Counted from the first letter of the stretch, positions 17,320 through 26,095 are shown. The stretch: 64,000 nt of DNA from JBMYZL01 sp049610385 (GCA_049610385.1 JBMYZL010000009.1:47950-111949); one strand, 5' to 3'. Translations and numbers: made by a program. The notes: generated by a model not told the origin, from the letters alone.

Positions 17320-19035
17320 ATGCGGTCCGACATTTTGATTCGTATCCAGGAACTTCTGAAGCAAGAAGACCTGGAGGCCATCCGGAAGGATGTCCGCAGT
17401 GCCATTGATGAGTTCCGAGCTTTGACGAATGATGAAGTTCGCAGGCAAAAAGAGGCCTGGCAAGCCGAAGAACACGAACCTGACGAAAGCTTTGAATACC
17501 AGCCAGATGCCGAACATTTGGCTTTTGACGAGTTGGTTGAAGTTTTTCGAACCCGAGAGAAGGAGTGGCGCAAAAAGGTGGCTGAAGAGCAGCGGGCAAA
17601 TTTGGTCTTGAAAAAAGAAATGCTAGAGAAGCTTCGGCACACCATTCAAGAGGAGGAAAACATTGGCGCAGCTTTTGCCGTTTTCAATGCCGTTCGTGAG
17701 GAATGGGACCAAGTGGGTGACGTGCCCGGTGATCAACACAAGGAAATCCATGACAATTACTACCGCCTTCGAGATGAGTTTTTCTACAACATCAACATTT
17801 ACAAAGAACTCAAGGAAAACGATCTGAAAATCAACCAAAAGAAGAAGGAGGAACTCATTGAACAAGCCGGGAAACTTGCTGCTTTGGATAGCCTTCCTGA
17901 GCGAGAAAAAGCTGCGCGTTCCTTGCAAAAGCAATGGATGGATGTGGGACCCAGTCCGCGGGAGAATTACCAAGAAATGGCCGATTCATTCTTTGGCATC
18001 ATTCGACCCATTTTTGAAGAGGTCAAAGCACACTACGACGAAATTCGCGCCACGTTTGTCGGCAATGCGGAGGCCAAACAGGCCCTGATCGACGAATTGC
18101 GGGCGTTCGTAGCTGAAGAAATCGAAGACTCCCATGCAGGTTGGAAGAAGGCGACAGAAACGGTTTTGTCGATGCAAAGCCGTTGGAAGGAAGTGGGCTT
18201 CGCAGGCAAAGAGAACAACGAAGAACTTTGGCAGAGTTTCAGAAACTTGGCCGATGTATTTTTCGAAAAGAAGCAGCTCTTTTACGACGGATTGAAAGCC
18301 ACAAGCAAGGAGAACAAAGACAAAAAAGTCGCCTTGATTGAACGCGCAGAATCCCTTTCCGAAAGCCAAGAATGGAAGAAAACCACAGATGCCATGATTT
18401 CTCTTCAGAATGAGTGGAAAGCTGTGGGACCTTGTGCACCGGGAGACGAACAAAAGCTTTGGCGACGATTCCGGAAAGCGCAAGATGCTTTTTTCAAGGC
18501 GAAAAAGGCCCAGTTTGCGGATAGAGAAGCCAGTGAAAAGGCCAATTTGAATGAAAAAAATGCTCTGATTGATGAAATCAAAGCTTACACCTTGACTGGG
18601 GACCGCAAGGCTGATTTGAATGCCTTGAAGGAATTTTCATCGCGTTGGACAGCCATCGGGTTTGTTCCGCGACGATCGTTGGACGAATTGATGGATCGCT
18701 TTCGTTCTGCCATGGACGAGAAATACGACGCTTTGAGCGCCCAAAGATCTGAGCGTTCCATCGACGCCTACAAGCAACGCGTGGACAATTTGGTCAACAA
18801 CGATGACCGATCGCTTCGAAAAGAACAATCGATTCTCCGAGAAAAAATGGACCGCCTGAGAAGCCGAGTTTCAAAAACTGAAGAAAACATCGAACGATTC
18901 ACGGGCAAAGGGGCAGAAGCCATCCGTGAACAATACGAAAAGTCCATTCGCGCCGACAAACGTGAAATGGAAGAAATCAAGGAAAAGTTGAAATTGCTGC
19001 GGGTCGCAGCCCAATCCACACCGAAAAACGACTAG
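17320..19035 (+). CDS. DUF349 repeat protein
   Basis: 571 residues, highly charged, almost wholly helical, with repeated DUF349 modules from about 70 to 520. Each has a W...G....W-like core (for example LQKQWMDVGPSPRENYQEM, MQSRWKEVGFAGKENNEEL and LQNEWKAVGPCAPGDEQKL). A C-terminal coiled coil runs from about 500 to 565. No signal peptide. The function is not established; coiled-coil scaffolding is a guess. Divergent from recX with 59 nt between them. Confidence 0.85.
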   Translation: MRSDILIRIQELLKQEDLEAIRKDVRSAIDEFRALTNDEVRRQKEAWQAEEHEPDESFEYQPDAEHLAFDELVEVFRTREKEWRKKVAEEQRANLVLKKEMLEKLRHTIQEEENIGAAFAVFNAVREEWDQVGDVPGDQHKEIHDNYYRLRDEFFYNINIYKELKENDLKINQKKKEELIEQAGKLAALDSLPEREKAARSLQKQWMDVGPSPRENYQEMADSFFGIIRPIFEEVKAHYDEIRATFVGNAEAKQALIDELRAFVAEEIEDSHAGWKKATETVLSMQSRWKEVGFAGKENNEELWQSFRNLADVFFEKKQLFYDGLKATSKENKDKKVALIERAESLSESQEWKKTTDAMISLQNEWKAVGPCAPGDEQKLWRRFRKAQDAFFKAKKAQFADREASEKANLNEKNALIDEIKAYTLTGDRKADLNALKEFSSRWTAIGFVPRRSLDELMDRFRSAMDEKYDALSAQRSERSIDAYKQRVDNLVNNDDRSLRKEQSILREKMDRLRSRVSKTEENIERFTGKGAEAIREQYEKSIRADKREMEEIKEKLKLLRVAAQSTPKND

Positions 19036-19045
19036 GTCCGCCGGT

Positions 19046-19699
19046 TCAAACGGTGACTGATGCCCCTTTCTTCTGCGGAAGCAAGGCCACTTCCATTTGG
19101 TTTTCAGCCAACCATGTCAAGAATTTTGGCAGCGTCGGCAACATGCGCGGAGCCGCTTTGATGCTGTCGTGAAAAACCAAGATTGAGCCTGGTTTTGTTT
19201 GCTTCTTGAGGATCGAAAGGCAATCGCTCGGTGACTTTTTGGGGTCCCAGTCCCAGCTCAACACATCCCACATCACCACCTCAGCGCGCCGGCCAATGGC
19301 CTGGGCTTGACTGCGGGTAATGCGACCATATGGAGGCCGAAATTGGGTTGAATGGGGCAAGCATTCCAAGGTGTTCAGAAAACTCCTGAAATAAGCAGCA
19401 TTCGACGTTTGCCAACCCGAAGCATGATCGAACGTGTGGTTTTCCACACCATGGCCAGCTTTTTGGAGTTCATTCACCACATCAGGATGTTTCGTCACGT
19501 TGCTTCCCACACAAAAAAAGGTCGCCAAAGCGCCAAACGAAGATAAGATTTCCATCACCTCCCGGGTGATTTCCGGATGGGGTCCATCATCAAACGTCAA
19601 ATACACCCGCGGGCGACCATCCATCCCCCTTTCAGGTCCTTTCCATGTCATTTGATGGGCAAAGGCCTGAACAATCTGGGGGGGTGAGGACAAATACAT
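19046..19699 (-). CDS. Polysaccharide deacetylase (NodB domain)
   Basis: 217 residues. NodB motifs in order: TFDDGPHPEITREV (general base and metal Asp), NHTFDHASGW (metal-binding His pair), RPPYGRIT, MWDVLSWDWDP and SILVFHDS (catalytic His). The metal-dependent core is complete. It would remove acetyl groups from peptidoglycan or another surface glycan; the substrate cannot be read from sequence. No clear signal peptide. Convergent with the DUF349 gene, divergent from leuS. Confidence 0.9.
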   Translation of the reverse strand: MYLSSPPQIVQAFAHQMTWKGPERGMDGRPRVYLTFDDGPHPEITREVMEILSSFGALATFFCVGSNVTKHPDVVNELQKAGHGVENHTFDHASGWQTSNAAYFRSFLNTLECLPHSTQFRPPYGRITRSQAQAIGRRAEVVMWDVLSWDWDPKKSPSDCLSILKKQTKPGSILVFHDSIKAAPRMLPTLPKFLTWLAENQMEVALLPQKKGASVTV

Positions 19700-19719
19700 A
19701 GAAAGCCAGAGGTGTGCTG

Positions 19720-19727
19720 CAAAAATA
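19720..19727 (-). promoter_or_regulatory. -7 box for polysaccharide deacetylase
   Basis: TATTTTTG on the minus strand, an exact match to TAnnTTTG, 20 nt upstream of the ATG at 19699. It forms a divergent pair with the leuS box six nt away. Confidence 0.55.
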
Positions 19728-19733
19728 GCAACT

Positions 19734-19741
19734 TACTTTTG
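19734..19741 (+). promoter_or_regulatory. -7 box for leuS
   Basis: TACTTTTG, an exact match to TAnnTTTG, 23 nt upstream of the leuS ATG. Confidence 0.55.
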
Positions 19742-19764
19742 CTCCGATTGCAAAACAGGTTGTG

Positions 19765-22581
19765 ATGGATTATGATTTTCGTTCAATTGAGGCGCGGTGG
19801 AAGCAGGTTTGGTCAGAGCAAAACCTTTATCGGGTTAAGGAAGACACTGATAAACCTAAATTCTACGTGCTTGACATGTTTCCCTATCCATCAGGCGCCG
19901 GTTTGCACGTGGGGCATCCACTCGGTTACATCGCCAGTGACATTTATGCTCGCTACAAGCGCCACAAAGGTTTCAATGTGCTGCACCCGATGGGCTATGA
20001 CAGCTTCGGCTTGCCCGCGGAGCAATACGCCATTCAAACTGGACAACACCCCGCCATCACCACCCAAGCCAATATCCAGCGATACCGGGAGCAGATGGAT
20101 TTGCTCGGGTTTTGTTTCGACTGGTCACGGGAGGTGCGGACCAGCGATCCGACATATTACAAATGGACTCAGTGGATTTTCGGGGAACTTTTCGATTCTT
20201 GGTATGACCGCGATGCCGACCGAGCCCGACCCATCTGTGAACTGGAACAAGCTCTGACCGAGAACGGCACGTTCAACGTGCGTCCAGCCTGTGAATCGGA
20301 CTGGTGGAAATCCTTGGATCGCACAGATTTTGAACCCCTTTTCGGGGAACAATTCGCAGGAGATTTCACAGCGGTGGACTGGCAATCCATGAATGAGCGC
20401 CAAAGGCAGTTGATTCTCATGCACTTTCGGTTGGCCTATTTGGCGGACAGCGAAGTAAACTGGTGTCCGGCTTTGGGAACGGTTTTGGCCAATGACGAGG
20501 TCAAAGATGGGTTGAGCGAACGGGGGGGACATCCTGTGGAACGGAAACGCATGCGGCAATGGATCATGCGCATCACCGCGTACGCCGACCGACTGCTTTC
20601 AGGCTTGAACAGCTTGGATTGGACTGACAGCATCAAGGAAGCTCAACGAAATTGGATCGGCCGAAGTGAGGGTGCCGCTGTTCGATTCGCCGTGGAGGGA
20701 CGACCCGAGGCATCCATCCAAGTCTTCACCACCCGACCAGATACGATATTTGGGGTCAGTTTCATGGTTCTTGCTCCGGAACATCCGCTCGTCGAATCAC
20801 TGACTTCCGCGGATCAACGGGAACAGGTTGAGGCCTATGTCCAAGCAGCAAGCAAGAAATCGGAACGGGATCGTCAAGGTGCTGGTGATCAAGAAGTCAG
20901 CGGCTGCTTCACAGGGGGCCATGCCATTCACCCATTGACACAAGAACGCGTGCCGGTTTGGATTGCGGATTATGTCCTGGCCAATTATGGAACGGGTGCC
21001 GTCATGGCCGTGCCAGCAGGAGACGAACGCGATTGGCGTTTCGCCCAAAAATTTGGCTTGCCCATTCCGAATATCTTTGAAAACACGGATGTTTCCAAGG
21101 CAGCCTGCTCAGACAAGACCGTCACCCTCACAGGTTCCAAATCACTCAATGGCCTCGTCGCAGCAAATGGCATTCCTGCAGCCATTGCACTGTTGGAGTC
21201 CTCACACACGGGCTGGGGTCAAGTGACCTTTCGATTGCGAGATGCGGTTTTCAGCAGACAACGCTATTGGGGTGAGCCCTTCCCCATTTGCTACAAAGAA
21301 GATCTCCCTGTCCGCATTCGTGAAGAAGAGGGTCAAGTCACCTTGCCCGATGTAGATGCCTACTTGCCCACTGCAGACGGTGAGCCCCCTCTGGCACGGG
21401 CAAAGCGAGCGGACTGGCCCTTGTTCAAAGGGGAACGAATGGAAACCAACACCATGCCTGGATGGGCCGGGTCCAGTTGGTACTTCCTCCGGTACATGGA
21501 CCCGCACAATGAAGACACTTTTTGCGACCGCGAGAAATCCGATTATTGGGGCCAAGTGGACTTGTATGTGGGTGGAGCAGAGCACACCACAGGGCACTTG
21601 TTGTATTCACGGTTTTGGACACAATTCCTATTCGACCGCGGGTGGATTGGATTCAACGAGCCGTTCAAAAAAATGATCAACCAAGGGATGATTCTGGGCC
21701 GGTCAAGTTTTGTCTATCGCATTCAGGGAACCAATCAATTTGTAACAAAAGAACTCAAAAACAAGCACAAAACGCAAAAATTGCATGTAGACATCAACCT
21801 CGTAGAAAATGATGTGCTCAATTGCGAAGGATTCAAAGCTTGGCGAACAGAATTCGCCGATGCCGAGTTCATCCTGAACGAAAAAGGGGAATACACCTGT
21901 GGCCATGAGGTCGAGAAAATGTCCAAGTCCAAGTTCAATGTCCAAACCCCAGATGAACTCGTAGAACGGTATGGCGCCGACACGGTTCGATGCTATGAAA
22001 TGTTCTTGGGGCCTTTGACCCAGCACAAACCTTGGGATACCCAAGGCATCAGCGGGGTACACAACTTCCTGCGGAAATTCACCCGGTTGTACGAAAATGT
22101 CACATCTGCTGAACCCACTGAAGATGAATTGCGCGTCTTGCACAAGACCATTGAAAAAGTCACCGGCGACCTCGATCGACATGCATTTAACACGGTGATT
22201 TCGGCATTGATGATTGCCGTGAATGAGCTGACCGACTTGAAATGCAATGCGCAGTCCATCCTTCAACCCATGGCGATTTTACTCAGCCCACAAGCCCCCC
22301 ATTTGGCTGAAGAATTGTACGCCAAGGCTGGGGGCCAAACCACCGTCTTGGATGCCCTTTGGCCTGTTGCGGAGGAGAGGTGGTTGAAATCAAATGAGGT
22401 CCAATACCCCGTGTCCTTTAATGGGAAGGTTCGGTTTCAATTCAAAGCTGATGGTACAGCAACACCGGCAGAGGTCGAAGCTGGGGTTTTGCTGGATGAA
22501 CGCACCCAAAAGCAACTCGACGGCAAAGCCATTCGCAAGGTCATTGTGGTTCCCGGCCGCATTGTGAACATCGTTTGTTGA
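19765..22581 (+). CDS. leuS: Leucyl-tRNA synthetase
   Basis: Class I synthetase charging tRNA-Leu. 938 residues from the ATG; a GTG one codon upstream is the alternative. HIGH motif is PYPSGAGLHVGHPLGY near 41-56; the ATP loop is KMSKSKFNV near 710. The editing domain contains TTRPDTIFGVSF. An insert of roughly 60 residues rich in Lys and Asn lies before KMSKS (VTKELKNKHKTQKLHV region), the kind seen in Bacteroidota LeuRS. Own promoter box upstream and a hairpin at 22912 downstream. Confidence 0.97.
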   Translation: MDYDFRSIEARWKQVWSEQNLYRVKEDTDKPKFYVLDMFPYPSGAGLHVGHPLGYIASDIYARYKRHKGFNVLHPMGYDSFGLPAEQYAIQTGQHPAITTQANIQRYREQMDLLGFCFDWSREVRTSDPTYYKWTQWIFGELFDSWYDRDADRARPICELEQALTENGTFNVRPACESDWWKSLDRTDFEPLFGEQFAGDFTAVDWQSMNERQRQLILMHFRLAYLADSEVNWCPALGTVLANDEVKDGLSERGGHPVERKRMRQWIMRITAYADRLLSGLNSLDWTDSIKEAQRNWIGRSEGAAVRFAVEGRPEASIQVFTTRPDTIFGVSFMVLAPEHPLVESLTSADQREQVEAYVQAASKKSERDRQGAGDQEVSGCFTGGHAIHPLTQERVPVWIADYVLANYGTGAVMAVPAGDERDWRFAQKFGLPIPNIFENTDVSKAACSDKTVTLTGSKSLNGLVAANGIPAAIALLESSHTGWGQVTFRLRDAVFSRQRYWGEPFPICYKEDLPVRIREEEGQVTLPDVDAYLPTADGEPPLARAKRADWPLFKGERMETNTMPGWAGSSWYFLRYMDPHNEDTFCDREKSDYWGQVDLYVGGAEHTTGHLLYSRFWTQFLFDRGWIGFNEPFKKMINQGMILGRSSFVYRIQGTNQFVTKELKNKHKTQKLHVDINLVENDVLNCEGFKAWRTEFADAEFILNEKGEYTCGHEVEKMSKSKFNVQTPDELVERYGADTVRCYEMFLGPLTQHKPWDTQGISGVHNFLRKFTRLYENVTSAEPTEDELRVLHKTIEKVTGDLDRHAFNTVISALMIAVNELTDLKCNAQSILQPMAILLSPQAPHLAEELYAKAGGQTTVLDALWPVAEERWLKSNEVQYPVSFNGKVRFQFKADGTATPAEVEAGVLLDERTQKQLDGKAIRKVIVVPGRIVNIVC

Positions 22582-22623
22582 GCACCAAAAAGGTTTGTTG
22601 TGTGGATTCACCCATCAAAATGA

Positions 22624-22910
22624 ATTCAAACCAAATCGGATGGAGTCCCCGATTCCAAAACCTATCAATTCGACTTCAACATAACGAGGGGGGACAACGA
22701 CGAGAATCCAGCGGATGCCATGGAGGCCGTATCCACCTTGTTCGAATCCGCTCGGCCGGTCGTCTGAATCCAATTCGCATGACAGACCCGGAAATGAGCG
22801 CTGGCACGTACCCCATGCGAATCACCGGAAATGACATGCAATTCACCACAAAACTGCTTGTGATGGAGGAAAGGAAGAACAGCCCAAAAGTGGCTTTGGG
22901 CAGATCTTGA
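22624..22910 (+). pseudogene. Remnant of a T9SS cargo gene (type A sorting domain), frameshifted
   Basis: No intact ORF fills the 415 nt after leuS, but two coding-like pieces lie in different frames. Frame 1 (22624-22767) has no start codon and reads through SKTYQFDFNITRGDNDENPA and STLFESARPVV to a TGA. Frame 3 (22764-22910) continues NPIRMTDPEMSAGTYPM, then RITGNDMQFTTKLLVMEE, and stops. The pattern NPA..., then aGtYpmRItg...fTtKLlV, is that of the C-terminal T9SS type A sorting domain. The body of the gene is missing. This is my reading by eye; a profile search would settle it. Confidence 0.5.
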
Positions 22911-22911
22911 G

Positions 22912-22954
22912 AAAAGCAGGGGACGGTCTCCAGCGAGGCGGTCCCTTTTGCTTT
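22912..22954 (+). terminator. Hairpin downstream of leuS region
   Basis: AAAGCA(GG)GGGAC pairs with GTCCC(TT)TTTGCTTT around a loop of about 16 nt; the 3' arm is T-rich. Plausible intrinsic terminator for leuS or the remnant; imperfect stem. Confidence 0.45.
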
Positions 22955-22996
22955 GCAACCCGATGACAAAAAACTCGTAAATTGAACCAAAGCTAA

Positions 22997-24217
22997 ATGA
23001 ACATGCCACTTTCTACTCATTTCCAGATCCGTCAATGGCCAATTCTTTCCGTTGTCTTGATGGCCTCATCGGTCATCGCTTCCGGACAAGAAACCTCGTC
23101 ATTTCCTTACAATCCGGATTACGACGGCAATGGCAACATCGGTTCGGAAGACTTGTTAAGCATCTTGCCCATTTATGGCAATGCGTTCCTCCCAGAAGGC
23201 ATTTTGCCTGTTGAAGGAGGTGGAACTGGGGCCGATCATCCTGCAGAAGCCCGAGCCAATTTGGGCTTGTCCCAAATCCGAGACAGCATCTTCTCTGGCA
23301 CAGCCATCACCACATGGGTAGATGGCCGACTTCGGGTCGAAACCACATTCGCAAGTGGCTTGGGTTCAGTGGCCTCAGGGGCCTATGCGCACGCCAGTGG
23401 ATTCCAGACTGAAGCCACTGGTTCCTACACCTTCACTGCCAATCGCTTGAGCAATGCCACCAGCATTTGTTCCAGCGCCATTGGCGAATCCACAACCGCT
23501 GCTGGAACTGCGGCTCACGCACAAGGAATGTACAGCTATGCCAGTGGAATCGCATCTCATGCTGAAGGATACAACACGGATGCCACAGCCTCATACACCC
23601 ATGCCGAAGGGTACGCAACAGCAGCGACTTCCACATCCGCACACGCTGAAGGCTACAATTCTGACGCCATCGGCAACTACAGCCACGCTCAAAATCGAGA
23701 GACCCTTGCATCTGGAAGCAGTGCCCATGCAGAAGGCCAAGAAACCATCGCCTCCGGCGACATCTCCCATGCACAAGGTTATGCCACAGTGGCCAGCGGA
23801 TATACATCGCACGCCAGCGGATATGCAACAGAGGCCTCAGGTCTTTACGCCACTGCCATGGGACGAGAAGCCGTAGCCGTCGGAACAGCGTCCACAGCAA
23901 TTGGCCTTGGAACCATTGCGGAAGCTGAAAACCAATTGGTGCTGGGCTCATACAATCTGGGGGGAACCGACCTGCTCATCGTGGGCAATGGAACAGATGT
24001 CAACAACCGAAGCAATGCCTTGACACTTAACAATGCAGGAGATTTGCAAATCAATGGCAACATCACAGCAGACGGGGTGGATTTGATTCAAAACCAAAAC
24101 GAACTCTTGTCCCTCATTGAAAATTTGAACAATGTGGTGATCCAAATGCAGGCCACAATCGACGGAATGCAATTCACCATCGAAGATTTACAGGATCAAA
24201 TCAATGCTCTCCAATGA
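22997..24217 (+). CDS. Secreted YadA-head/tail-fibre-like repeat protein with dockerin-like segment
   Basis: 406 residues. Signal peptide about 1-30. DYDGNGNIGSED (41-52) resembles a calcium-binding dockerin or EF-hand loop. GGGTGADHPAEARANLGL (74-91) matches the GGTGA...ARANLGL segment common in phage tail fibres. Residues about 119-310 consist of 14-residue repeats of the form SHAEGYxTxAxGxx, as in YadA/Hia trimeric adhesin heads. LNNAGDLQINGNITADG follows, then a C-terminal coiled coil (362-406). There is no YadA membrane anchor and no visible T9SS sorting domain. Probably a trimeric extracellular fibre; how it is attached is unknown. Confidence 0.75.
   Translation: MNMPLSTHFQIRQWPILSVVLMASSVIASGQETSSFPYNPDYDGNGNIGSEDLLSILPIYGNAFLPEGILPVEGGGTGADHPAEARANLGLSQIRDSIFSGTAITTWVDGRLRVETTFASGLGSVASGAYAHASGFQTEATGSYTFTANRLSNATSICSSAIGESTTAAGTAAHAQGMYSYASGIASHAEGYNTDATASYTHAEGYATAATSTSAHAEGYNSDAIGNYSHAQNRETLASGSSAHAEGQETIASGDISHAQGYATVASGYTSHASGYATEASGLYATAMGREAVAVGTASTAIGLGTIAEAENQLVLGSYNLGGTDLLIVGNGTDVNNRSNALTLNNAGDLQINGNITADGVDLIQNQNELLSLIENLNNVVIQMQATIDGMQFTIEDLQDQINALQ
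23351..23926 (+). repeat. Tandem 42-nt (14-residue) YadA-head-type repeats
   Basis: About 13 degenerate copies encoding variants of SHAEGYxTxAxG, in phase with the reading frame. Copies differ at the DNA level, so this is an old protein repeat rather than a recent DNA duplication. Confidence 0.75.
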
Positions 24218-24240
24218 ATGGGCATCCCCGTAGCATCCAA

Positions 24241-24275
24241 CAAAAATGCCCGAAGCTGGAAGGCCTGCGGGCATT
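24241..24275 (-). terminator. Intrinsic terminator of tRNA-Gln
   Basis: On the minus strand AATGCCCG pairs perfectly with CGGGCATT around a 15-nt loop, followed by a T run (CATTTTTG). It lies 16 nt beyond the tRNA 3' end. The same hairpin may also serve the plus-strand gene ending at 24217. Confidence 0.8.
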
Positions 24276-24291
24276 GAGTTGAAGTGCTGTG

Positions 24292-24362
24292 TTCCCCGAC
24301 CAGGACTCGAACCTGGAATATCGGAACCAAAATCCGGTGTGTTACCATTACACCATCGGGGA
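24292..24362 (-). tRNA. tRNA-Gln (anticodon UUG)
   Basis: 71 nt including the discriminator A. Acceptor stem TCCCCGA/TCGGGGA is perfect; T arm CCAGG TTCGAGT CCTGG; D arm GGTGTAATGGTAACAC; anticodon loop TTTTGGT reads UUG. The base pair at the top of the anticodon stem (27-43) is a C:A mismatch. CCA is not encoded. Confidence 0.95.
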
Positions 24363-24402
24363 GTGTTCTTTTAACGGCAGAATGCGCCGGCAAAATCGAC
24401 CG

Positions 24403-24410
24403 CGAAGATA
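24403..24410 (-). promoter_or_regulatory. Candidate -7 box for tRNA-Gln
   Basis: TATCTTCG on the minus strand, 40 nt before the mature tRNA 5' end. No well-spaced -33 element was recognised. Confidence 0.4.
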
Positions 24411-24439
24411 GCAAAAAATGCCATTAACTTCACAGCATG

Positions 24440-25885
24440 ATGGCGCTACAAAATTTTGTCAACGGCAAACTACAAGATGCAGTTTCTGGAGAATGGTTGA
24501 ACAACATCGAACCAGCGACTGGAAAGGTTTACAGCCGCATTCCAAGGTCTGAAAAAGCAGACGTCGATGCGGCCGTGGCGGCCGCAAAAGCCGCGTTTCC
24601 CGCATGGGCCGCAATGCCCACAGAAGAACGATCCCGTTGCCTGACACGACTTGCCGATGCTGTTGGGCGAAATGCCGAGAAGTGGGCGCGAGCAGAAGCC
24701 GTAGACAACGGAAAGCCCGTGGAGCTTGCTCGGCATGTCGATATGCAGCGTTCTCAACAGAATTTGGCGTTTTTCGCCAGCGCCATCCAGCATTTTGCAA
24801 GTGAAGCCCACATTCCAAGCGGCCCAGTCAACATCAATTATACCCACAGGAAACCCATCGGGGTGGTCGGGTGTATCTCCCCGTGGAACCTGCCTCTCTA
24901 CCTCTTCACATGGAAAGTCGCTCCGGCCTTGGCCGCTGGAAATTGCGTCGTGGCCAAACCTTCAGAGGTCACGCCCATGACTGCCTATCTTTTGTCATCT
25001 TGCATTGAAGACGCCGGATTCCCTCCAGGTGTTTTCAATGTCATCCATGGGCTCGGTCCTGAAGCTGGAGAAGCCCTTGTGACACATCCTGACATCAAAG
25101 CCTTGTCTTTCACCGGTGGAACAGCCACTGGGGCGCACATCCAAAAAGCCACAGCGGGTACATTCAAAAAATTGAGCCTTGAATTGGGCGGAAAAAATGC
25201 AGCCATTGTATTTGATGACGCCGATCTGAAGGAGGCCTTGCGCACAACCGTGCGGTCCTCATTTGCCAACCAAGGGCAAATTTGTTTGTGCTCGTCGCGC
25301 ATCTTGATTCAGCGGTCAATCTATGACGCATTCCGCGACGAACTGGTCGCCAAAGCGCAGGCGATGCAGCCAGGAGACCCCTTGGAAACAACAACCCGCA
25401 TGGGTGCGGTTGTTTCCGAAGCCCACCGTGATAAAATCATGGAGGCCATCGAACAGGCTCGGCAAGACGGTGGCCGCATTCTGGCGGGTGGTCAACTGGC
25501 GCCTGCGCCAAATGAACGCTGTGCTCAAGGCTACTTTGTTCAGCCCACTGTCATCGAAGGGGTTCCCCAAACCTGTGGATTGAATCAAAAAGAGGTGTTC
25601 GGCCCCGTGATTTCCTTGCTTCCTTTTGATACAGAGGAAGAGGCCATCCAAATCGCAAACGACTCCGAATACGGGCTATCTGCAACAGTCTGGACGAATG
25701 ACTTGAAGCGCGCCCATCGCATAGCTGCTGGACTTGAGACCGGCATGGTTTGGGTCAATTGTTGGTTGGTCCGAGATTTGCGAACACCTTTCGGGGGTGT
25801 GAAATCATCAGGCGTAGGTCGGGAAGGTGGATTCGATGCTTTGCGGTTCTTCACTGAACCTCAAAACGTCTGCATTCAATTGTGA
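24440..25885 (+). CDS. Aldehyde dehydrogenase, 2-aminomuconate-semialdehyde type
   Basis: 481 residues from the second of two adjacent ATGs. NAD-dependent ALDH with catalytic Cys282 in NQGQICLCSSR, general base Glu248 in SLELGGKNA and Asn150 in SPWNLPLY. The C-terminus VNCWLVRDLRTPFGGVKSSG followed by GREGG and FTEPQNVCI is characteristic of the 2-aminomuconate/2-hydroxymuconate semialdehyde branch (ALDH8-like). That enzyme oxidises 2-aminomuconate semialdehyde late in the kynurenine route of tryptophan degradation. A kynureninase gene 30 kb away fits this, but the two are not clustered. Other semialdehyde substrates are possible. Confidence 0.85.
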   Translation: MALQNFVNGKLQDAVSGEWLNNIEPATGKVYSRIPRSEKADVDAAVAAAKAAFPAWAAMPTEERSRCLTRLADAVGRNAEKWARAEAVDNGKPVELARHVDMQRSQQNLAFFASAIQHFASEAHIPSGPVNINYTHRKPIGVVGCISPWNLPLYLFTWKVAPALAAGNCVVAKPSEVTPMTAYLLSSCIEDAGFPPGVFNVIHGLGPEAGEALVTHPDIKALSFTGGTATGAHIQKATAGTFKKLSLELGGKNAAIVFDDADLKEALRTTVRSSFANQGQICLCSSRILIQRSIYDAFRDELVAKAQAMQPGDPLETTTRMGAVVSEAHRDKIMEAIEQARQDGGRILAGGQLAPAPNERCAQGYFVQPTVIEGVPQTCGLNQKEVFGPVISLLPFDTEEEAIQIANDSEYGLSATVWTNDLKRAHRIAAGLETGMVWVNCWLVRDLRTPFGGVKSSGVGREGGFDALRFFTEPQNVCIQL

Positions 25886-25939
25886 TGGGACACGCTTGGA
25901 TTCAAATGAACTCAAATGGATTCCTTCCCCCCTTAAGCT

Positions 25940-26065
25940 TTAAGCGTCGGCATCCGGAGAGGATCCGAGTCGAGGGAGCTTTTTGTTGCCATTGGTCAAA
26001 AACCAACCCAAGTGTTGATTGACCCAGGCGCTCCCAGCGTGTAAATATGACATGATTGTTTTCAT
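25940..26065 (-). CDS. Small unannotated protein, 41 residues
   Basis: Short minus-strand frame ATG to TAA in the 341-nt gap between the ALDH gene and the OmpA-like gene. The product begins MKTIMSYLHAGSAWVNQHLG and goes on WFLTNGNKKLPRLGSSPDAD. It has an amphipathic, aromatic-rich first half and a basic patch (NGNKKLPR). A -7 box (TATCTTCG) sits 22 nt upstream, with a TTTG about 22 nt further up. I do not recognise the family. Alternative start at the inner ATG (26053). Being short, it could be chance. Confidence 0.45.
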   Translation of the reverse strand: MKTIMSYLHAGSAWVNQHLGWFLTNGNKKLPRLGSSPDADA

Positions 26066-26087
26066 GGCTTCAGACTTGACAGGCTAT

Positions 26088-26095
26088 CGAAGATA
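26088..26095 (-). promoter_or_regulatory. -7 box for the 41-codon ORF
   Basis: TATCTTCG on the minus strand, 22 nt before the ATG at 26065; a TTTG lies about 22 nt upstream of it, near the expected -33 position. Confidence 0.45.

Noticed and set aside
23351..23926. CRISPR-like or microsatellite repeat
   Set aside because: Periodicity is 42 nt, in frame, with degenerate copies and no spacers; it encodes protein head repeats.
22997..24217. Prophage tail module
   Set aside because: Although the protein has tail-fibre segments, no other phage gene (capsid, terminase, tail, integrase) is nearby, and it has a signal peptide.
25935..25985. Imperfect hairpin with a T run, first read as the ALDH terminator
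   Set aside because: It falls inside the proposed 41-codon minus-strand ORF and the stem has several mismatches; not called as a terminator.
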